Shown: one piece after another, positions 17,176 to 25,830 of the stretch
How the letters are laid out: each line of letters begins with the position of its first letter
Position numbering within the stretch: the first letter of the stretch is position 1
From: Undibacterium pigrum
GTDB lineage: Bacteria; Pseudomonadota; Gammaproteobacteria; Burkholderiales; Burkholderiaceae_D
Assembly: GCF_003201815.1 (NCBI RefSeq)
Contig: NZ_QJKB01000008.1
Coordinates: 62,001-126,000 of the forward strand
Reading direction: 5' to 3'
DNA length: 64,000 nucleotides
Program-made: the position numbers and the translations under genes
Notes under the pieces: generated by a model
Told to the model about the DNA's origin: nothing
Seen by the model: the letters and a program-made list of their open reading frames with translations, nothing else
Databases searched by the model: none

Positions 17176-17211
17176 ATGTTATCGATGTCAATTGAAATGT
17201 TATCGATGTCA
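17176..17211. promoter_or_regulatory. Twin operators for the LacI-family regulator
   Basis: Two identical 15-mers, ATGTTATCGATGTCA, at 17176-17190 and 17197-17211, spaced 21 bp start to start (two helical turns). Each contains the central ATCGAT palindrome typical of LacI/GntR-type sites. They lie about 190 bases upstream of the TonB receptor start, and a TTGACA on the minus strand (17186-17191) overlaps the first copy, so binding would block a receptor promoter. The remainder of 16988-17585 holds no gene I can support. Confidence 0.65.
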
Positions 17212-17585
17212 TTTATTCGACACAAATTATTTGTATGTTAAAAAATGCATGTTTTCTTTGTGGAAATGGATGTGATGCGGGCTTGCACAGGTACATGTTT
17301 GCATGAGTCTGGCAAAATATTGAGCGGATTTCTCCCCGATATTTGAAGGTATTCGCAGGCGTCGGCTTCGGCATGGCATGCACTTTGCATGGCGTAGTGT
17401 CCTGGCGTGGTGCCTCGGATATATCGCACGCAAACAAGCTCTGTCATAATGCGCGGGAAATAAAGCGAAATCAGTTTCAAGGACTTTGTGGTAATTGACA
17501 GAGCAGCCTCGCCAGTCTCTGAAATTGCAGGATATAAAAACCAGCCAATAAGTAAGCGATAAGCAACCGACAACAAGGCCTTTGC

Positions 17586-18596
17586 ATGACAGCAAAAAAG
17601 CGTAGTACACCCAGCCCTGAATCCGGGGTAACGATGGAACACCTGGCAGCCATTGCCGGGGTATCCACCATTACGGTGTCGCGTGCCTTGCGCAATAGCC
17701 CGCTGGTGACGGTGGATACCCGTGAAAAAATCCGCAAGATTGCAGAAGAGCAGGGCTACCGCTTCAACGTCAGCGCCCGCAATTTGCGCCTTGGCCGCAG
17801 CCACTCCGTCGCCGTGGTGGTAGAAATGACGCCTGCCAATGACAGGCCCATGTCTGATCCTTATCCGCTGGAATTATTGGGTGGCATCACTCAGGAGCTG
17901 ACGACGGCAGGTTATAGCGTGGTGCTGACTTCCATGCAGCTCATCGATACGCCACCTGTGCAAGGGGCTGACGGCATGATCTTGCTGGGACAAGGCTCAC
18001 ATGGGGAGGCCGTGCACCGCTTGCAACGTTCCGGCCTGCCGCTGGTGATCTGGGGAGCACCGGACGCCAATCAACCAGGCATCGTCGTTGGCAGCGATAA
18101 CCGCAAGGGCGGTGCCAGCGTGGCTGAGCGCTTTATTCAGCAAGGGCGGCGCAAGCTCTTGTTCATCGGCGACATTGACCATGCCGAAGTGCAGGAACGT
18201 TGTGCCGGTTTCATGGAGGCGCTGGGTGAGCAGCAACACGCCGTCACCATTCTGCGTCCCAAAGCGTTTACTTTTGAAGCCGGGTTTGACTGCATGTCTG
18301 CCTACCTGGATAAAAAAGATAAAAGCTTCGATGCCGTCTTCGCCGCCAGTGACTTGCTGGCCATGGGCGCGATACGGGCAATCACTGAAAACAATCTGGC
18401 TGTACCCGGCCAGGTATCAGTCATCGGTTATGACGACACCCCAGGTGCCGCCAGCTTCATCCCGGCACTGACCAGCGTGCACCAATACCTGCGCGACGGT
18501 GGCATCCTGCTCGCCAAGAAAATCCTTGGTCTCATCAACGAAGAGCCGGTCGAGTCCGAGGTCTTGCAGACCATGCTGGTGGTCAGGCAGACTTGA
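17586..18596 (+). CDS. LacI-family transcriptional regulator
   Basis: A 336-residue repressor. The N-terminal HTH lies at about residues 17-38 (MEHLAAIAGVSTITVSRALR), followed by the hinge region and a periplasmic-binding-protein-like sensor domain (about 75-330) ending in the usual VSVIGYDDTPGA...TSVHQ segment. It has a 15-residue polar extension before the HTH. It is divergent from the TonB receptor at 14522-16987 and probably binds the twin sites at 17176-17211. The ligand is unknown; sequence resemblance of the sites to gluconate-type GntR operators is suggestive only. Confidence 0.93.
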   Translation: MTAKKRSTPSPESGVTMEHLAAIAGVSTITVSRALRNSPLVTVDTREKIRKIAEEQGYRFNVSARNLRLGRSHSVAVVVEMTPANDRPMSDPYPLELLGGITQELTTAGYSVVLTSMQLIDTPPVQGADGMILLGQGSHGEAVHRLQRSGLPLVIWGAPDANQPGIVVGSDNRKGGASVAERFIQQGRRKLLFIGDIDHAEVQERCAGFMEALGEQQHAVTILRPKAFTFEAGFDCMSAYLDKKDKSFDAVFAASDLLAMGAIRAITENNLAVPGQVSVIGYDDTPGAASFIPALTSVHQYLRDGGILLAKKILGLINEEPVESEVLQTMLVVRQT

Positions 18597-18815
18597 ATGT
18601 GATGGCGTTTAGCAACCTCATAGCTGTTAGCCCGTCACTGTCATTGATCTGAGTGGCTGTTTTAGATAAGATATTGGCCGCACTCCACTACAGCCAGCAT
18701 TTTCCTGTTTCCCCAAGAATAGCCAGCCATTTTTTCTCAGTCTGGATATTCACGATGTTTATCTGCAATTCCCAGTTTCACACTATTTCAAATCGTCGCT
18801 ATTTCAGGACTGCTT

Positions 18816-19973
18816 ATGTTGCCTAAGTCAGTGCGCATGGTATTGCTGCGTTTGCATTTGTGGCTGGCACTCACGTTTGGCAGTGTATTCGTGTTATTGG
18901 GTCTCACGGGCAGCATCATCTGCTGGATGCATGAGCTTGATCATGCACTCAATCCTGGGCTGTTCAGTACTGGACGGCAAACTTACACTGCGGAACCCAT
19001 CAGGCCAGAAATGGTACAGGCAGCGCTGGATAGCCTGACGGCCGATCCTGCTTATGGCCGTCCCAGGCAATTGATGCTGCCTGCCACTACGGCAGATGTC
19101 ATTACTGTCTGGTATCCCGCCAGAGCAGCTACGGGCAAGTCTGCGTTTAGCCAGGACTGGTCACGCCAGGTCATGCTTGATCCAGTCACGCTGGAAGTGA
19201 AAGGTGAACGCAACTGGGGGCAATACGGCATCTCAGCAAGCTTGCTGATACCAAGCCTGTATCACTTGCACCGCTATGTTTTACTGGGTGAGACTGGCAA
19301 GATAGTGATCGCAGTCAGCGGCATCATGCTCGTGCTGATGTCGCTTATTGGCCTGTTTTTATGGCTGCCCAAACCCAACTGGAAAGCCTTGCGACAGGCA
19401 CTGACAGTCAATCTGGCGGCAACTCCGGCTGCCATCAATTTTCGCCTGCACCGCATGCTGGGATTTTTTGCCTTGCCTGTGCTCTTGCTACTGGGATTTT
19501 CTGGTGCCTACTTCAATCAGCCACAATGGATATTGCCCGTCATAGGCAAAGTATTGCCGGTGACACAGGCACGCAAGCCGGGGGATGCACATTTGCTTCC
19601 CGGTCAGCACATCACTGCTGTACAAGCCATGCTGATCGCACAGGGCGTTTTCCCGCATGCCAGAATCTCGCGCCTGGGTTTGCCATCGGCTTCTGCTGCC
19701 GCGTATGAAATCCGTTTGCGCCAGCCCCAGGAAATGCATAGCGGCGACGGTGCCAGCAGGGTTAGTGTAGATGCTGGTAGCGGCCACATCATCAGGGTAG
19801 TCGATCCGCTACAGGGGCAGGCTGGTGACCGCTTTCTGGCATCGCTGTTCCCGCTGCATAGCGGCATCGCCTTTGGCATGCCGGGCCGGATATTCATTTC
19901 ATGCTTTGGCCTGGTTCCGCTGGTGTTGATGCTGACGGGCTGGCGCATGTGGCGCAAGCGCAAGAACAAATAA
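18816..19973 (+). CDS. PepSY-associated TM-helix protein (iron-uptake reductase type)
   Basis: A 385-residue inner-membrane protein of the PepSY_TM family. Four membrane segments are visible: about residues 18-40 (LTFGSVFVLLGLTGSIICW), 152-185 (IVIAVSGIMLVLMSLIGLFL), 205-225 (FFALPVLLLLGFSGAYF) and near the C terminus (IFISCFGLVPLVLMLTGW), the last followed by RKRKNK. Family members often accompany TonB siderophore receptors and are thought to reduce or release iron from imported siderophores. It converges on a siderophore-type receptor gene (20199-22262), which fits that role. A 220-base gap separates it from the LacI gene. Confidence 0.88.
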   Translation: MLPKSVRMVLLRLHLWLALTFGSVFVLLGLTGSIICWMHELDHALNPGLFSTGRQTYTAEPIRPEMVQAALDSLTADPAYGRPRQLMLPATTADVITVWYPARAATGKSAFSQDWSRQVMLDPVTLEVKGERNWGQYGISASLLIPSLYHLHRYVLLGETGKIVIAVSGIMLVLMSLIGLFLWLPKPNWKALRQALTVNLAATPAAINFRLHRMLGFFALPVLLLLGFSGAYFNQPQWILPVIGKVLPVTQARKPGDAHLLPGQHITAVQAMLIAQGVFPHARISRLGLPSASAAAYEIRLRQPQEMHSGDGASRVSVDAGSGHIIRVVDPLQGQAGDRFLASLFPLHSGIAFGMPGRIFISCFGLVPLVLMLTGWRMWRKRKNK

Positions 19974-19999
19974 AAAAACCGGATGCGCGATGCATCCGG
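19972..19999 (-). terminator. Intrinsic terminator, best oriented for the minus strand
   Basis: The stem CCGGATGC / GCATCCGG (19979-19999) with an A7 run on its left side gives a T-run on the minus strand, so it would end transcripts of the TonB receptor coming from the right. Confidence 0.7.
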
Positions 20000-20037
20000 C
20001 TGGCCTTGCTATGGAACTGTGTTCAAGCCTCTCTTGC

Positions 20038-20202
20038 CTAGTGAACTGTAACAGTTAAAATCGGAGTGCCTGCCATGTGCGCGACGATCATGGCTGCGTT
20101 GCAAATACTCGCGATAGCCCCGCTATCGCTGTGTTTTGCGCCTTGCCCTGATGCGCCGGGCACATGTCCTTCACTCTCGATTTCACTGCTACAGTCCACT
20201 AG
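20038..20202. repeat. 165-bp imperfect inverted-repeat element
   Basis: The outer arms, about 43 bases each, are imperfect inverted repeats. CTAGTGAACTGTAACAG on the left pairs with CTGCTACAGTCCACTAG on the right, continuing inward to CATGTGC / GCACATG. The interior has a GCGATAGC-ccc-GCTATCGC hairpin and GC-rich flanks. The right arm includes the TAG stop (20199-20201) of the TonB receptor. No ORF is inside. It looks like a dispersed palindromic element, similar in plan to the one at 8432-8547 but different in sequence. Confidence 0.65.
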
Positions 20203-22262
20203 AAGCGTGTATTCAACACCAGATAGGCATTGAAAGGTGCGCCAGGTTGTATCTGCACATTATTGTTGGCTGACTCCATATAGCGGGTATTGCCGAGGTT
20301 ATTGAGCTTCAGGGTAATGTCATAACGGGCCTGCATATAGGTCAGTGCCAGATCGACGCGAGCGTAACCTGGCAGGCGTACTGTATTGTCAGTCAGGGCA
20401 TACTGCTCGCTATGGGCAATGATGCCTGCACCAGCGCTCCAGTTTTTGCTGAAACTTTGTTTTAACCACAGGCTGGCATTGTGGGATGGTGTCATTTCTG
20501 CGCGGTTGCCTATGCGTATATCGTTGGATGCGACGATTTTTGCATCGTTATAGGTGTAGCTGGCATTGACCTGGGTAGCGCTGAAAAGTTGTCCCTGCAG
20601 TTCAAGCTCCAGCCCCTGGTTGCGCTGGCGGCCAATTTGCAACTGGCGCAAACCTGTCAGGTCAGTTGGATCAGCAGTCAATTGATTGCTTTGCTCCACC
20701 CTGAACAAGGCGATGCTGGTATACAGACGTTTATCCAGCCACTCTTGCTTCAAGCCGATTTCCTGCAAGTCCGTTTTCAGAGGCTTGACCTGGTTTAAAG
20801 GATTGCTGCCTGTGTACAGCAAATCACCACCTGCAGGTTGATGTGAGCGACTGATCGTGAAATAGGCAGATTGTTGCGGCGTAATTTTATATACCAGTCC
20901 CATGCGCGGCGAGAACAGATTATCGGTACGTTCACTGACGGCATTCTTGAGCAAGCGGTTAGTTTGCTTTTGTTTGAACTGGTCAAAACGGCCACCGAGC
21001 AGTATGTCCCATTCATTCGTCAAGGCAATCTGATCCTGCAGGTACAGGGCCGTGGTATCGGCATTGAAGCGGCTGTCTATGGCCACAGGCAAAGCCCTGA
21101 AGTCAGGTGCTGTCAGCAATTGCTGGGGGCGGTATAAATCCACAGGGTAAGCCGTGCCAGTTTGCCTGACCAGTGAATCGCGCTTTTGCTGGGATAATTC
21201 CAGACCAGCCAGCAACAGGTGGTTACCGATGGCGTAAGTCAGTTCAGTCTGGTTGACCAGGTTCTTTTGCTGTATCGGGAAATAGGTAATCTGGCGTGAC
21301 ACAGTATTGTCGGCATTTACACGCCGGTTGCGCGTGTTCACGCCATCAAGATTAGTCTGACTGTATTGCAGGTTATTGACAAGGCTAAGTTGCTGATTGA
21401 ACTTGTGTTCCAGCCGGGCTTTAAACAGATCACTATTGGTTTTTGTGAAGTCAAATTTTTCACCATAAAAAGTGCTGGCATCAACTGCTACGGCGCGTCC
21501 ATTCAGTGATGGTATGCCACGGTCAGGTGTGTGGTCTTCGCGCTGTATTTCAGTCTGCAGCAGCAATCTGGTTTGTGGGCTGATATTCCATGACAGCGAT
21601 GGTGCCAGCAGCGTGCGCTTATGATCAACAATATTCCTGTAACTGTCACCCGCATCATAGGCTGCAATCAGGCGCGCATTGAGCTCATTGCTCAGGGCAC
21701 CACCTGCATCGACACTGACTCTGCGCTGGTTGTTCGAACCCAGGGCCAGTGAGATTTCATTGTCCTGTCTGGCCTGCGGTTTTTTGGTAATGCGGTTGAT
21801 CAGGCCACCGGCTGCGCCACGGCCATACAAGGCGGCTGTCGCACCCTTGATGACTTCGAGTGTGTCGGTGGTGGCAAGATCGCGGAAATACAGGCTGTCG
21901 TCACGCATGCCATCGAGCAGGGTTTCCCTTGGGGAGTAAAAGCCACGTATATAAAATTCATCACGGCGGCCTTCGCCTTGCCCGGCGATAATGCCGGGCG
22001 TATAGGCCAGTGCGTCCTTGCTGCTGTTGGCGGCACGGTCGCGCAAGTCTTCATTGTTGACGACAGATATCGATTGTGGGGCTTCCAGCAAGCTGCCATT
22101 GGTTTTACTGGCACCGCTTACCCGGGTAGCTGCTGGCCTGGACTGGGCCTTGACTTCAATTAATGGCAAATCATTTTGTGTCGTGCTTTGCGCCATCACT
22201 GCATGGCTATAGGCCTGACTGAGCAAGGCTGGGAGTATCAGTGAAAAAGATTTTACGTACAT
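20199..22262 (-). CDS. TonB-dependent siderophore receptor
   Basis: A 687-residue outer-membrane receptor of the ferrisiderophore type. It has a signal peptide (FSLILPALLSQAYSHAVMAQ), the plug domain with APQSISVVNNEDLRDR, YTPGIIAGQGEGRRDEFYIR and DTLEVIKGATAALYGRGAAG, and a C-terminal barrel closing with AYLVLNTRF. The PepSY protein on the opposite strand probably works with it. The nearest Fur-type site is about 830 bases upstream (23095-23109), with two small frames between, so the transcript is likely long. There is no strong ribosome site before ATG 22262. The gene ends inside an inverted-repeat element. Confidence 0.93.
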   Translation of the reverse strand: MYVKSFSLILPALLSQAYSHAVMAQSTTQNDLPLIEVKAQSRPAATRVSGASKTNGSLLEAPQSISVVNNEDLRDRAANSSKDALAYTPGIIAGQGEGRRDEFYIRGFYSPRETLLDGMRDDSLYFRDLATTDTLEVIKGATAALYGRGAAGGLINRITKKPQARQDNEISLALGSNNQRRVSVDAGGALSNELNARLIAAYDAGDSYRNIVDHKRTLLAPSLSWNISPQTRLLLQTEIQREDHTPDRGIPSLNGRAVAVDASTFYGEKFDFTKTNSDLFKARLEHKFNQQLSLVNNLQYSQTNLDGVNTRNRRVNADNTVSRQITYFPIQQKNLVNQTELTYAIGNHLLLAGLELSQQKRDSLVRQTGTAYPVDLYRPQQLLTAPDFRALPVAIDSRFNADTTALYLQDQIALTNEWDILLGGRFDQFKQKQTNRLLKNAVSERTDNLFSPRMGLVYKITPQQSAYFTISRSHQPAGGDLLYTGSNPLNQVKPLKTDLQEIGLKQEWLDKRLYTSIALFRVEQSNQLTADPTDLTGLRQLQIGRQRNQGLELELQGQLFSATQVNASYTYNDAKIVASNDIRIGNRAEMTPSHNASLWLKQSFSKNWSAGAGIIAHSEQYALTDNTVRLPGYARVDLALTYMQARYDITLKLNNLGNTRYMESANNNVQIQPGAPFNAYLVLNTRF

Positions 22263-22352
22263 AATTAGTGCATCATTTTGGAGTTAAAAAAACGGATACA
22301 GAGCGGCGGCCACGTCACGAATCGCCAAGGCGTTTGTAAAAACTGGAAGTAG

Positions 22353-22832
22353 TCAACACCGGGCAGGCCATGGATATGAGCAGGCCTGTATGGTTGCGGT
22401 ATGAGTTAATTCATTGATGAAACGCAGGCCATTCTGGGTTGCGTGTGACCTCAGTAAATTAGCTGTGACGACAGCAATATCATCAGTGCCCAAACCACTG
22501 CAGACTTCACATATAGGGCCGTGCAAACGGCTGCGCCCAAAGCTGTTTGCCGGATGTGCAGCTCTCCGGTATTCAATCGCCTGGCCTTGCTCATTGATAC
22601 CCCGTGAACACAAATCAGCCTTGCCATCAGCCTGTCGCCACAGATGTCCATCAAGGGCTCCTGCAAACCAGAACGCGTCGATGAACTGACACAGAGTGCG
22701 TTCAGCCGCTGCTGCATAAAATGACTTATTACCAGTCGCCGGAATTTGATTACTGCTGTCCATATTGTTTTTCAAAAAAATGAGGGTGAGCAAATCCCTT
22801 GCTATTGACCGGGCAATCACAGCTTGCTGCAC
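22353..22832 (-). CDS. Uncertain ORF between a Fur box and the siderophore receptor
   Basis: A 159-codon frame opening with GTG at 22832 (an internal ATG is at 22763). It contains several Cys and His residues, including GPICEVCSGLG near residue 107, a pattern that loosely recalls DUF2946-type metal-associated proteins. No ribosome site is clear, and codon use is not persuasive; another frame on the same strand (22451-22717) is also open. It may be a genuine small gene of the iron operon, a decayed one, or chance. Confidence 0.3.
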   Translation of the reverse strand: MQQAVIARSIARDLLTLIFLKNNMDSSNQIPATGNKSFYAAAAERTLCQFIDAFWFAGALDGHLWRQADGKADLCSRGINEQGQAIEYRRAAHPANSFGRSRLHGPICEVCSGLGTDDIAVVTANLLRSHATQNGLRFINELTHTATIQACSYPWPARC

Positions 22833-22865
22833 GATGTGAAATGAAAAGCGCTTATGGGGCGACGC

Positions 22866-22970
22866 TTAGCCGCGGCTGTCGTAGTGCTGCGCCATGAGAA
22901 TATTTTTCAGGGCAGAAGCGACGACGGATGAATGCGGTAATGGATACGAATGTGAAATGACGATGGACAT
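22866..22970 (-). CDS. 34-residue ORF downstream of a Fur box
   Basis: A short frame, MSIVISHSYPLPHSSVVASA then 14 more residues ending in QHYDSRG. CAGGA stands six bases before ATG 22970. It is about 120 bases downstream of the Fur-like box at 23095-23109, so it would be the first translated frame of that transcript. I do not recognise it. Confidence 0.4.
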   Translation of the reverse strand: MSIVISHSYPLPHSSVVASALKNILMAQHYDSRG

Positions 22971-23091
22971 GATTTTCCTGCGGGTATAACGCATGGTTTT
23001 TTCACTTGCCCACGTAGGGATGCTGGCGTACGTGTATAGCTGGGGGGCTGGCGCTTCAGAGGGGGTGAAATTGCAAAAGTGAAATTATTAT

Positions 23092-23112
23092 AAATGAGAA
23101 TGGTTATCATTT
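23092..23112 (-). promoter_or_regulatory. Fur-like box
   Basis: TGAGAATGGTTATCA (23095-23109) matches the 7-1-7 Fur consensus TGATAATnATTATCA at 12 of 14 defined positions, within AAATGAGAATGGTTATCATTT. It lies upstream of the small frames and the siderophore receptor on the minus strand, making iron repression of that unit likely. Confidence 0.65.
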
Positions 23113-23321
23113 GTGGATTATTTAATTAATTACCTGGAAAACTTAGGGGCAATTTGCTGGGAGCGGTCCAGGTTTTGCCCATCGCAGCAGAGGACAGATG
23201 CTTTAAACGGTCCTATTTTGGCTCCATGCCGTGCAGGCCTCCAGATGGCGATCTCCAGGGCCATTTTTAAATACTGCTTAAACCCTGGCTGACTTTGCTT
23301 TAAAAATAAAAATTTAGTTTG

Positions 23322-23350
23322 TTGACTTTTAAAACCGGTTTAAATAGAAT
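23322..23350 (+). promoter_or_regulatory. Promoter of the alpha-glucoside phosphorolysis operon
   Basis: A sigma-70 type promoter: -35 TTGACT (23322-23327), 17-bp spacer and -10 TAGAAT (23345-23350). The spacer is almost entirely filled by the first AAACCGGTTT palindrome, so repressor binding would exclude RNA polymerase. It lies about 85 bases before the GH65 start. Confidence 0.7.
23332..23341. promoter_or_regulatory. Operator 1 (AAACCGGTTT) within the promoter spacer
   Basis: A 10-bp palindrome, extended by flanking A/T bases to about 16 bp, with the central CCGG typical of LacI-family sugar regulators. It lies 32 bp, about three helical turns, from operator 2. Confidence 0.7.
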
Positions 23351-23360
23351 TAATTTGAAT

Positions 23361-23376
23361 TTCAAACCGGTTTGAA
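23361..23376. promoter_or_regulatory. Operator 2 (TTCAAACCGGTTTGAA)
   Basis: A perfect 16-bp palindrome just downstream of the -10 box. Together with operator 1 it fits cooperative binding by the LacI-family protein encoded at 27888-28901. Confidence 0.75.
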
Positions 23377-23436
23377 TAAATTTCTCAATATCAAATCCAT
23401 CAAAATTAATCGCAATATTCAAGATCAAGAATAAAA

Positions 23437-25830
23437 ATGAAGGACGACACTGTGCAAACAAGCGATGCCTTGCAACATCAATTTCCACTGGAAGGCTGGG
23501 GGATTACTGAAAACCAGCTCGATGACTGGCATCACCTGCTCAGCGAAACCCTGTTCGCGCTGGGAAATGGCTACATAGGCTTGCGCGGCACGGCAGAAGA
23601 AGGCAATCAAAGAACTGCGGCAGACTCTCTGAACGGCAGTTACCTCAACGGCTTTTATGAATCCGAATCCATACAGTATCCAGAAAACGCCTACGGCCTG
23701 GCGCGTACCAATCAATTCATGCTGAATGTGCCGAATGCCAAATGCCTGACCTTGATGCTGGAAGATGAGACTTTTGATTTGCAGCAAGGCAGGGTCGATA
23801 GCTACCAGCGCCATCTGGATTTTCGTACCGGATTGCTGACGCGCACCCTGCAATGGACATCTGACCAGGGACGCAGCTTACGCCTGCATAGCCAGCGTCT
23901 GGTCAGCTTTGAAAACAAGCATGTGTATGCGATGTCGTATGAAGTCACGCCTTTGAATTTTTCTGGCGAGATCAAACTGCTTTCTGCCATTGATGCCGCA
24001 GTAAAAAATATTACGGCTGGTGATGACCCGCGTGTAGGTTCAGCCATCAGTGGTCCTGTGCTGCACAAACTCGAAGTGAAGCAGGAAAATGATATCTCTG
24101 CCTTCTTGCACCGCACCCACAATAGTGGCCTTAGCCTGGCAACTGCGATGCAAAATCATTTGCAGACTGAGAGTTCCTACACCAGCAGCTTGCAGCAGGG
24201 TGATGACAAACTGGAGCAGCAATTCACCATCCGGGCAGTACAAGGGCAGATAATAAAGCTGGATAAATTTTGCAGCTATTTCTCATCCCGCGATTATCCG
24301 GCGGCGTCTTTGCTCTCACTCAGCCAGCAGGCACTAGGCAAAGTGCGTGAGCAAGGCTTCGCACAATTGGCCGCAAGCCAGCAAGCATATCTGGCTGACT
24401 TCTGGGCGCAAGCCGATGTGCACATCAGCGGTGACGCTGCCTTGCAGCAAGGCATACGCTTCAATATGTTTCACCTGCTGCAATCAGTAGGGCGCGATGG
24501 CAAGACCAATATTGCTGCCAAGGGCCTGACAGGCGAAGGCTATGAAGGCCATTATTTCTGGGATACAGAAATTTATATCTTCCCCTTCTTCCTCTACAAC
24601 AAACCAGAGATCGCCAGGAAGCTACTTGAATACCGCTATCAATACCTGCCGCAAGCAAGAGAGCGTGCGCGTCAGATGTCGCATGCCAGCGGTGCACTCT
24701 ACCCGTGGCGCACTATCGATGGTGAAGAATGTTCAGCCTACTTCCCGGCAGGCACCGCGCAATACCATATCAATGCTGACATTGCCTATTCCATCAAGCT
24801 GTATATGGATGCGACGGCAGACATGGATTTCTTGCTGACACAAGGAGCAGAAATCGTACTGGAAACTGCACGCCTGTGGATGGGCCTGGGCCATTACACC
24901 CGCTTGCCTGGTCATGACACGGATTCATTTTGCATTAACGAAGTGACCGGCCCTGACGAATACACGGCGCAAGTCAACAACAACTATTACACCAATGCCA
25001 TGGCGCAAATGCACTTGCGTTTTGCCGCTGATATCGTCAGACAACTGCAGGCTGAGCACACGGAACAATTCGCTGAGCTCGCAGCAAAAATCCATCTGCA
25101 AGCGGATGAAGCAAATGCATGGCAACGTGCCGCCGATCTGATGGCTTTGCCTTACAACAAAGAGCGCGGCATCCATGAGCAGGACGACAGCTTTCTCAAT
25201 AAAAAGGTATGGGATTTCGCCAATACACCCAAAGAAAATTATCCCCTGCTGTTGAATTACCATCCGCTGGTTATCTATCGCCATCAGGTTTGCAAACAGG
25301 CAGATGTAGTGCTGGCCTTGCTCTTGCTCAGTGACCAGTTCAGCCTTGATGACAAGCGCCGTGACTTTGATTTTTATGAGAAGGTCACGACGCATGATTC
25401 ATCCCTGTCCACCTGCATCTTCAGCATCATCGCCGCAGAAGTCGGTTATCAGGACAAGGCCTATGACTACTTCATGCAAACCGCCAGGCTGGATCTGGAT
25501 AATACCCATGGCAATACCCATTATGGTGTGCATACTGCTGCCATGGGTGGCACCTGGCTGGGTATTGCCTATGGCTTTGCCGGTATGCGCATCAAGAAGG
25601 GACAACTGAGCTTTGCTCCCGTTTTGCCCGTGCAATGGCAAGACTACCAGTTCCGTGTGCACTTCCAGGGGCAACTGTTGGAAATCACCGTGAACCAAAC
25701 CCATGTCGAATATCGCCTTTTGCGCGGCACTGCATTGCAATTCCAGCATAGAGGGCAAAGCCTGCAAGTGACTGAGCAGCAAGCGATATGCAAAATATCA
25801 CTGCATCAAGCGGAGTTGATCCATGCGTAA
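23437..25830 (+). CDS. Glycoside hydrolase family 65 phosphorylase (maltose/kojibiose/trehalose type)
   Basis: A 797-residue cytoplasmic enzyme that would phosphorolyse an alpha-glucosyl disaccharide to beta-glucose 1-phosphate and a free sugar. The catalytic segment VTGPDEYT has the general acid at Glu508. Other GH65 marks are GHYFWDTEIYIFPFFLYNKP, YPWRTIDGEECSAYFPAGTA and, for phosphate binding, HGNTHYGVHTAAMGGTW near residue 690. Length is usual for the family. The exact linkage cannot be read from sequence. It overlaps pgmB by eight bases, and pgmB handles the beta-glucose 1-phosphate it makes, supporting a phosphorylase rather than a hydrolase. Confidence 0.93.
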   Translation: MKDDTVQTSDALQHQFPLEGWGITENQLDDWHHLLSETLFALGNGYIGLRGTAEEGNQRTAADSLNGSYLNGFYESESIQYPENAYGLARTNQFMLNVPNAKCLTLMLEDETFDLQQGRVDSYQRHLDFRTGLLTRTLQWTSDQGRSLRLHSQRLVSFENKHVYAMSYEVTPLNFSGEIKLLSAIDAAVKNITAGDDPRVGSAISGPVLHKLEVKQENDISAFLHRTHNSGLSLATAMQNHLQTESSYTSSLQQGDDKLEQQFTIRAVQGQIIKLDKFCSYFSSRDYPAASLLSLSQQALGKVREQGFAQLAASQQAYLADFWAQADVHISGDAALQQGIRFNMFHLLQSVGRDGKTNIAAKGLTGEGYEGHYFWDTEIYIFPFFLYNKPEIARKLLEYRYQYLPQARERARQMSHASGALYPWRTIDGEECSAYFPAGTAQYHINADIAYSIKLYMDATADMDFLLTQGAEIVLETARLWMGLGHYTRLPGHDTDSFCINEVTGPDEYTAQVNNNYYTNAMAQMHLRFAADIVRQLQAEHTEQFAELAAKIHLQADEANAWQRAADLMALPYNKERGIHEQDDSFLNKKVWDFANTPKENYPLLLNYHPLVIYRHQVCKQADVVLALLLLSDQFSLDDKRRDFDFYEKVTTHDSSLSTCIFSIIAAEVGYQDKAYDYFMQTARLDLDNTHGNTHYGVHTAAMGGTWLGIAYGFAGMRIKKGQLSFAPVLPVQWQDYQFRVHFQGQLLEITVNQTHVEYRLLRGTALQFQHRGQSLQVTEQQAICKISLHQAELIHA

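Noticed and set aside
22907..23110. 67-codon frame starting inside the Fur box
   Set aside because: Its start coincides with the operator and it has no ribosome site or motif; the 34-codon frame in another phase fits better.
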